Origin: Sandaracinaceae bacterium
Lineage (GTDB): Bacteria > Myxococcota_A > Polyangia > Polyangiales > Sandaracinaceae
Direction: 5' to 3'
Assembly (NCBI GenBank): GCA_040218145.1
Contig: JAVJQK010000101.1
Coordinates: 1 to 64,000 of the forward strand
DNA length: 64,000 nt
The notes beneath the pieces were generated by a model. That model worked only from the letters and a program-made list of their open reading frames with translations, was not told where the DNA came from and made no database searches. Position numbers and translations under genes: made by a program. Positions 58,801-64,000 of the stretch are shown one piece after another (position 1 is the first letter of the stretch; each line of letters begins with the position of its first letter).

Positions 58801-60108
58801 ATGCGCAACACACCGATCGCGCTCTTGGCGCTGGCGCTCGTGGCGTGCACGAGCTCGGATCTTCGCGAACGAATGGACGCGGCGGGGGTCTTCTCGCCGA
58901 GCCGGACGGACGCGGGGCGCGAGCGGGTGGTCGAGCTCGGCCGGCTCCTCTTCTTCGACCGGGAGCTCTCGGGCAATCGCAACACCGCCTGCGCCTCCTG
59001 TCACATGCCCTTCCACCACGCCCAAGACGAGCTCTCCCTGGGCAGAGGGCAAGGCGCCTCGGGCCTGGGCCACGCGCGCACGGGCGGCCCCGGGCTCCCG
59101 CGCAACACCATCGCGCCCTTCAACCGGAGCTTCGCCGACAGCCTCCTCTGGGACGGCCGCGTGGAGCGCCTCCCGGATGGCTCCATCCGGGCGCCCGTGC
59201 CGCTGCCCGAGGGCGTCGACACGCTGCTCGAAGCGCAAGCGCTGTTGCCTTTGCTCGACCGCGAGGAGATGCGGGGCGAGGTGGGCGATCGAGACGTGCG
59301 CGGGGCGGAGAACGAGCTGGCGGCCTTCGGCGACGACGCGCCCGAGGCGATCTGGGCCGCGGTCATGGCCCGACTCATGGCGCTGCCCGACTACCGCCGG
59401 TTCTTCGCCGACGCCTTCCCGGGCACACCCGAGGGCGAGCACGACATCTCTCACGCCGTCGAGGCCATCGCGCGCTTCGAGATGCACCTCTGGGAGCTGA
59501 CCGACACGCCGTTCGACGCCTACCTCGGGTCGGAGCATCGTGAGCCCATCGAAGAGGCCCTGCAGGGAGACGCGCTCGCGGGCGCCGACCTCTTCTTCGG
59601 AGACGCGGGCTGCGACCGCTGCCACTCCGGGCCGCTGCTCAGCGACGACGCCTTCCACAACATCGGCGTGCCTCACGTGGGCCCGGGCAAGGAGCGCGGC
59701 CTCGACGAGGGTCGGTTCCTGGTCACGCGCGACCCGCTGGATCGCTTCGCGTTCCGCACGCCCCCGCTCCGCAACGTCGCGATGACCGCGCCGTACATGC
59801 ACAACGGCAGCGTGGTCGGGCTGGAGGCGGCCATCCGCGTTCACCTCGATCCGCGGAGCGCGCTGGCGGGCCCCGCGCTGGGTCCGGACGGCGTGCACGT
59901 AGAGGTCGACCCCGCCGTGTCCGCGGAGATCGCGCAGACCCTCGATGCCGACGCGGCGCCGCTGCGCCCGCTCGTCGACGCGGAGATCGCGCAGCTCGTC
60001 GCGTTCCTGCAGCAGCTGACCTCCGAGACCGAGCTCCGCATCTTCCCGGGCGCGGGGGAGCCGGCGTCGGTGCCCAGCGGGCTCGAGGTCGACCGGGTGA
60101 TCGATTGA
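58801..60108 (+). CDS. Di-haem cytochrome c peroxidase/MauG-family lipoprotein
   Basis: In this 435-residue protein the signal peptide ends in lipobox LVAC (Cys16). Two haem motifs are CASCH (Cys64-His68) and CDRCH (Cys271-His275). The spacing, the 'ELGRLLFFDRELSGN' block before the first haem and 'FRTPPLRNVAMTAPYMHNGS' near the C-terminus are typical of bacterial di-haem peroxidases and MauG enzymes, which reduce hydrogen peroxide or oxidise protein sites. GGAGGAG precedes the ATG. It is anchored in the periplasm and abuts the convergent kinase gene. Confidence 0.92.
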   Translation: MRNTPIALLALALVACTSSDLRERMDAAGVFSPSRTDAGRERVVELGRLLFFDRELSGNRNTACASCHMPFHHAQDELSLGRGQGASGLGHARTGGPGLPRNTIAPFNRSFADSLLWDGRVERLPDGSIRAPVPLPEGVDTLLEAQALLPLLDREEMRGEVGDRDVRGAENELAAFGDDAPEAIWAAVMARLMALPDYRRFFADAFPGTPEGEHDISHAVEAIARFEMHLWELTDTPFDAYLGSEHREPIEEALQGDALAGADLFFGDAGCDRCHSGPLLSDDAFHNIGVPHVGPGKERGLDEGRFLVTRDPLDRFAFRTPPLRNVAMTAPYMHNGSVVGLEAAIRVHLDPRSALAGPALGPDGVHVEVDPAVSAEIAQTLDADAAPLRPLVDAEIAQLVAFLQQLTSETELRIFPGAGEPASVPSGLEVDRVID

Positions 60109-61134
<1,026 letters not shown>

Positions 61135-61216
61135 GCGCCCGGCCACCTCACCAAACGTGCCAGGCGGAGGATCGCCATCGCGAGGCGAGGCCCCCCACCG
61201 GATGTCAGGCTTTCTC

Positions 61217-61942
61217 CTACGGGTCGTCGGCTCGGGCCGACAGCTGGTCCGGTCGCGCCACGCCCGATCCGATGTGAACGCCGGCCACCAGCTCCCCGGT
61301 GGCCGTCTCGGTGAAGCGGCCGTGCACCACGGTGCCCTCGGGGAACGGGCCCACCTCGCGCTGGAAGATGCAGTCGATGCGCCGGTCCTCGGGGTGCAGG
61401 GCGACCCGCAGGGCGTGGAACCCCATGAACGTCTCCGACCATGGATACTGCGCCTTGTAGAGCGCCTCTTTCGCGCTGAAGAGCGCGAGCGCGAGCCGGC
61501 CTCGCTCCACCTCCGCGCGCGTGTCGAGCCAGGCGATCTCCTCCGGCAGCATCGTGTGCCGCCAGAGCCGCCGGGCCAGCTCGTCGCGGTGCTCGACGTC
61601 CACGCCGACGGTGCCCACCATCGCCCGGTCCGCCACGGCCACGAAGGCCCGGGTGTCGCAGTGCGAGATGCTGCCCGCGATTCCGTCTGGCCAGATCGGC
61701 GCGCGGTCCTCGCGGTTGAGCAGCTCGAAGCCCTCGATGCCCAGGCGGGCCAGCCCGGCGCGCGCGAGCACCCGGGCGGTGGCGAACTCGCGCTGGCGCT
61801 TGATCGACGCCCTGGCCACCGCCGCTCGCTCGGCCGCGGTCAGCTCCGCGATGTGACCCTCGTCGACGGGCGCGCTCAGCACGACCACGTCGTCGTCGAA
61901 GAGATCGGGCAGCTCACTGAAGGACACGCCGGAGCATGTCAT
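61217..61942 (-). CDS. 4'-phosphopantetheinyl transferase (Sfp/EntD type)
   Basis: This 241-residue protein has the family motifs GSISHCD (about residues 90-96), VGVDVEH (magnesium-binding Asp and Glu, about 111-117) and FSAKEALYKAQYP (about 153-165). The enzyme moves 4'-phosphopantetheine from CoA to the serine of carrier proteins of fatty-acid, polyketide or peptide synthases. Single copies often activate secondary-metabolite clusters at a distance; no synthase is in the window. The start, ATG at 61942, lies 41 nt from the divergent Cys-rich lipoprotein gene. Confidence 0.9.
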   Translation of the reverse strand: MTCSGVSFSELPDLFDDDVVVLSAPVDEGHIAELTAAERAAVARASIKRQREFATARVLARAGLARLGIEGFELLNREDRAPIWPDGIAGSISHCDTRAFVAVADRAMVGTVGVDVEHRDELARRLWRHTMLPEEIAWLDTRAEVERGRLALALFSAKEALYKAQYPWSETFMGFHALRVALHPEDRRIDCIFQREVGPFPEGTVVHGRFTETATGELVAGVHIGSGVARPDQLSARADDP

Positions 61943-61969
61943 CGCGAGACGGCGAAGTCGCGCAGCGCG

Positions 61970-61975
61970 TATGCT
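61970..61975 (+). promoter_or_regulatory. -10-like box TATGCT
   Basis: TATGCT ends 8 nt before the ATG at 61984, with no ribosome-binding site. It lies in the 41-nt divergent gap with the phosphopantetheinyl transferase gene. Confidence 0.45.
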
Positions 61976-61983
61976 CGGCCGCG

Positions 61984-62991
61984 ATGCGCCGCGTCTGTCT
62001 CGTCTGGTCTCTCGCCCTCGCCGCCTGCGCGAGCGCGCCGCCGCCGCCGCCCCCGACGCCCCCCGCGCCGCCACCCGCGCCCGTGGAGGCGCCGCCGCCC
62101 GCGCCGCCCTCCCTCGAAGAGGACGAGACGCCGGACGGACCCGAGTGCGAGCGGAGCGAGGACTGCGAGGACGGGCAGCAGTGCCGGGGACCCGCCGGCT
62201 GCGAGGCCGCGTTCGCGTGCGGGCCGGCGCGGGAGTGCGGCGCGGACACCGTCGCCTACTGCGGCTGCGACGCGATGACCTTCTACGCGCTCGAGAATTG
62301 CCCGGGGCGGCCCTACCAGCACACCGGGCCGTGCGAGTCGCTCGGCGAGCTGGTGGACGTGTCGGAGGACACCGTCGAAGGCAGCCGCGTCTGCACGAGC
62401 TCGGACGACTGCCCGCGCGGCTGGGTGTGCGCGGGCGTCGAGGGCTGCGCGACGTTCTGGACCTGCGTGCCGCGGCGGCGGATGCGGCCCCGCTGCGGTC
62501 GGCGCACGGCGCGCTTCTGCAGCTGCGAGGGCGAGACCTTCGAGGCGAGCGAGACCTGCCCCGGGCGGCCGCTCGCGCACCGCGGCTACTGCTCGGGGGA
62601 CGAGCCCGCGCCGGAGGCCGTCGTGGTCGCGCCCGAGCCGACGCCCGCGCCGCGACCCGCACCGCGCGCCGAGCCGACGCCCGCCCCGCGCCCCACACCG
62701 CGACCCACACCGCCCCCCGAGCCGAGACCCGAGCCCGAGACGCGCCCCGCGCCGACGCCCGCCACGTGCACCTCCAACCGCGACTGTGAGCGCGGCGAGG
62801 TCTGCCAGGGACCGCCGGGCTGCGGAGGCACGTGGACCTGCGGCCGACCGCCGGAGCGCTGCGTCGCCGACACCCAGCGCTTCTGCAGCTGCGACGGCGA
62901 GACCTTCCGCGCCTCGATGACCTGCCCCGGTCGCCCCCACCAGCACCGCGGCTCGTGCCTCCCGTCCGAGGAGGGGCGCCCGGCGCGCTGA
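61984..62991 (+). CDS. Triple-repeat Cys-rich lipoprotein with Pro-rich linkers
   Basis: In this 335-residue protein the signal peptide ends in lipobox LAAC (Cys15), then a Pro/Ala tether follows. Three similar modules of about 70 residues (53-115, 137-200 and 260-325) each read 'C.S..DC..G..C.G..GC..xW.C ... FC.C.GETFxASxTCPGRPxxHRGxC', with a Pro/Glu/Arg linker between the second and third. Duplication of a disulfide-rich module suggests multivalent binding. It is divergent from the phosphopantetheinyl transferase gene. No function is known. Confidence 0.85.
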   Translation: MRRVCLVWSLALAACASAPPPPPPTPPAPPPAPVEAPPPAPPSLEEDETPDGPECERSEDCEDGQQCRGPAGCEAAFACGPARECGADTVAYCGCDAMTFYALENCPGRPYQHTGPCESLGELVDVSEDTVEGSRVCTSSDDCPRGWVCAGVEGCATFWTCVPRRRMRPRCGRRTARFCSCEGETFEASETCPGRPLAHRGYCSGDEPAPEAVVVAPEPTPAPRPAPRAEPTPAPRPTPRPTPPPEPRPEPETRPAPTPATCTSNRDCERGEVCQGPPGCGGTWTCGRPPERCVADTQRFCSCDGETFRASMTCPGRPHQHRGSCLPSEEGRPAR

Positions 62992-63040
62992 GCGCACCGC
63001 CTCCGAGCGGGGACAACAGGCATTTCGTGACGGGCTGCGG

Positions 63041-63046
63041 TAGGCT
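63041..63046 (+). promoter_or_regulatory. -10-like box TAGGCT
   Basis: TAGGCT ends 9 nt before the ATG at 63056; no Shine-Dalgarno site is seen. Confidence 0.4.
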
Positions 63047-63055
63047 CCTCGGCCG

Positions 63056-64000
63056 ATGGGGGTGAGCCGAAAGCTCTTGCGAGAGATGCGCGAGGCGCCT
63101 TGGCGCTCGGTCGACGAGCTCAAGACGTTCGTGGCCAGCGTCGTCCCGGCCTCGCGTCGCGACGTGCAAGCGCTGATGGACGTCCTGCTCGATCCCGGCG
63201 TCGACGCGAACGGCCCCTTCCACAAGAACCGCTGCTCCGCGCTGAAGAACATCTGCCTCGCCTCGGCGGACCCAGCGCTCTTCGTGCCGCTCGCGCAGTC
63301 GCTCGAGAGGGCCGACCCGATGCTGCGGCGCGCCATCGCGGGCGTGCTCCCGAAGTGCAACGACGTCGAGCAGCACGGGCTGCTCTGCGTCGCGCTCGGC
63401 GCGAGAGACCCGGACGCGCGCGCGGTCGCCGGGAGCATGCTCGGCGCGCTGGCGGGCCCGAGCGCGCTGCGCGAGCTGACCAAGCTGGTGGCGGGCCCCA
63501 GCTTCGCCGGCCGCCGCGACGCGCTCGACCTGATGGTCCCCAAGGCCCGCCACCGCGCGCTCGATCTCGTCGACGCGGTGCTCCGGCACGGGAACACCCC
63601 CGACAAGCTGCACGCCATCTCGCTCGCGGCCGATCGAAACACCATGAGCGGCGGCCTGGAGCGCGCCATCCAGGTGGTCTTCGGCGCGATCGACGATCGC
63701 GATGGCCGCGTGGCGCAGGCCGCGTTCAAAGCGTTCGCGGCGCTGGCCGACGAAGATCGCTTCGTCGAGACCCTCGAGCCGCGGCTGAGCGAGAGCGACG
63801 TCAGCCCGGTGCTCGTCGAGGCGCTCGGCGAGGTCCGCAGCGCGCGCACGGCGGGGCTCCTCTCGGCGCGCCTCCGCCGAGGCCCCGTGCCCGTTCAGGT
63901 CGCCGCGATCCGCGCGCTGCAGAAGGTGGGGGGCGACGGCGCGATCGAGGGCCTCGTCGACGCGCTGCACCAGGAGGACCCCACCGTTCGCCGCACGGCG
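63056..64000 (+). CDS. HEAT-repeat protein, cut by window end
   Basis: The frame is open from the ATG at 63056 to the last base, giving 315 residues with no stop, so the C-terminus lies outside the window. The protein is all helical with HEAT-type repeats of about 30 residues (PMLRRAIAGVLPKCNDVEQH, DPDARAVAGSMLGALAGPSA, GRVAQAAFKAFAALADEDRF, VPVQVAAIRALQKVGGDGAI, EDPTVRRTA). Such solenoids act as scaffolds or bind lyase-type cofactors. A -10-like box precedes the ATG. No partner is visible in the window. Confidence 0.85.
   Translation, partial: MGVSRKLLREMREAPWRSVDELKTFVASVVPASRRDVQALMDVLLDPGVDANGPFHKNRCSALKNICLASADPALFVPLAQSLERADPMLRRAIAGVLPKCNDVEQHGLLCVALGARDPDARAVAGSMLGALAGPSALRELTKLVAGPSFAGRRDALDLMVPKARHRALDLVDAVLRHGNTPDKLHAISLAADRNTMSGGLERAIQVVFGAIDDRDGRVAQAAFKAFAALADEDRFVETLEPRLSESDVSPVLVEALGEVRSARTAGLLSARLRRGPVPVQVAAIRALQKVGGDGAIEGLVDALHQEDPTVRRTA

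Noticed and set aside
61217-63970. 917-codon minus-strand open frame
   Set aside because: Only the last 241 codons are real (phosphopantetheinyl transferase). The rest is Arg/Ala-rich antisense to the Cys-rich lipoprotein and HEAT-repeat genes.

Overview
The window is 64 kb of very GC-rich chromosomal DNA from a bacterium that looks like a myxobacterium of the Sandaracinus/Polyangiales kind. The evidence is five Ser/Thr-kinase-like genes (two next to or fused with PEGA-domain sequence), an ECF42-type sigma factor, about a dozen unrelated lipoproteins with Asp/Ala-rich tethers, and a DUF2330 protein whose C-terminus resembles a MYXO-CTERM tail. I see no rRNA, tRNA, CRISPR array, phage or complete insertion sequence. 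Identifications rest on motifs read by eye; no database search was possible.

Layout. 0-5 kb: a DGPF/YCII protein with an ECF42 sigma factor, a phosphotransferase, and two unassigned proteins. 5-11 kb: two overlapping membrane-protein genes, the DUF2330 protein, and small unassigned genes. 11-24 kb: a nitrilase-family hydrolase, then many lipoproteins (Cys-rich, di-haem cytochrome, pectin-acetylesterase-like, beta-propeller) around a PAS hybrid histidine kinase with a degenerate receiver and a protein of 11-residue tandem repeats. 24-30 kb: a metallophosphoesterase, a DCC-family oxidoreductase, a frame-shifted zinc alcohol dehydrogenase, and infC. 30-37 kb: a three-gene operon joined by ATGA overlaps (PEGA protein, RCC1 lipoprotein, Ser/Thr kinase), then a kinase-SH3-like protein. 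37-45 kb: a divergent EF-Tu paralogue, a pectate-lyase-like lipoprotein, an ECF sigma/FecR-TPR/exported-protein operon, and a 0.7-kb mosaic of palindromes. 45-54 kb: a cupin and methyltransferase divergent from an HTH-citrate synthase fusion, metabolic singletons, a secernin-like C69 hydrolase, an RsmB/F methyltransferase and a peptidoglycan-binding-like protein. 54-64 kb: an apparently active PEGA kinase convergent with a pseudokinase, a di-haem peroxidase lipoprotein, another kinase, a phosphopantetheinyl transferase, a Cys-rich lipoprotein and a HEAT-repeat protein cut by the window edge.

How it works together. Most of the window is sensory and cell-surface machinery: kinases and sigma factors that could read envelope state, and lipoproteins that bind haem, carbohydrate or unknown ligands. 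Translational coupling by ATGA overlaps is common. Many other genes lack a Shine-Dalgarno sequence and instead carry a TAnnnT box 6-10 nt before the start codon, which suggests leaderless transcripts. The most unusual items are the palindrome mosaic at 43.1-43.8 kb, an 89-bp hairpin element present twice in opposite orientation, the pseudokinase with a repeated C-terminal motif, the receiver domain without its phospho-acceptor Asp, and a probable CTG-initiated lipoprotein cytochrome.
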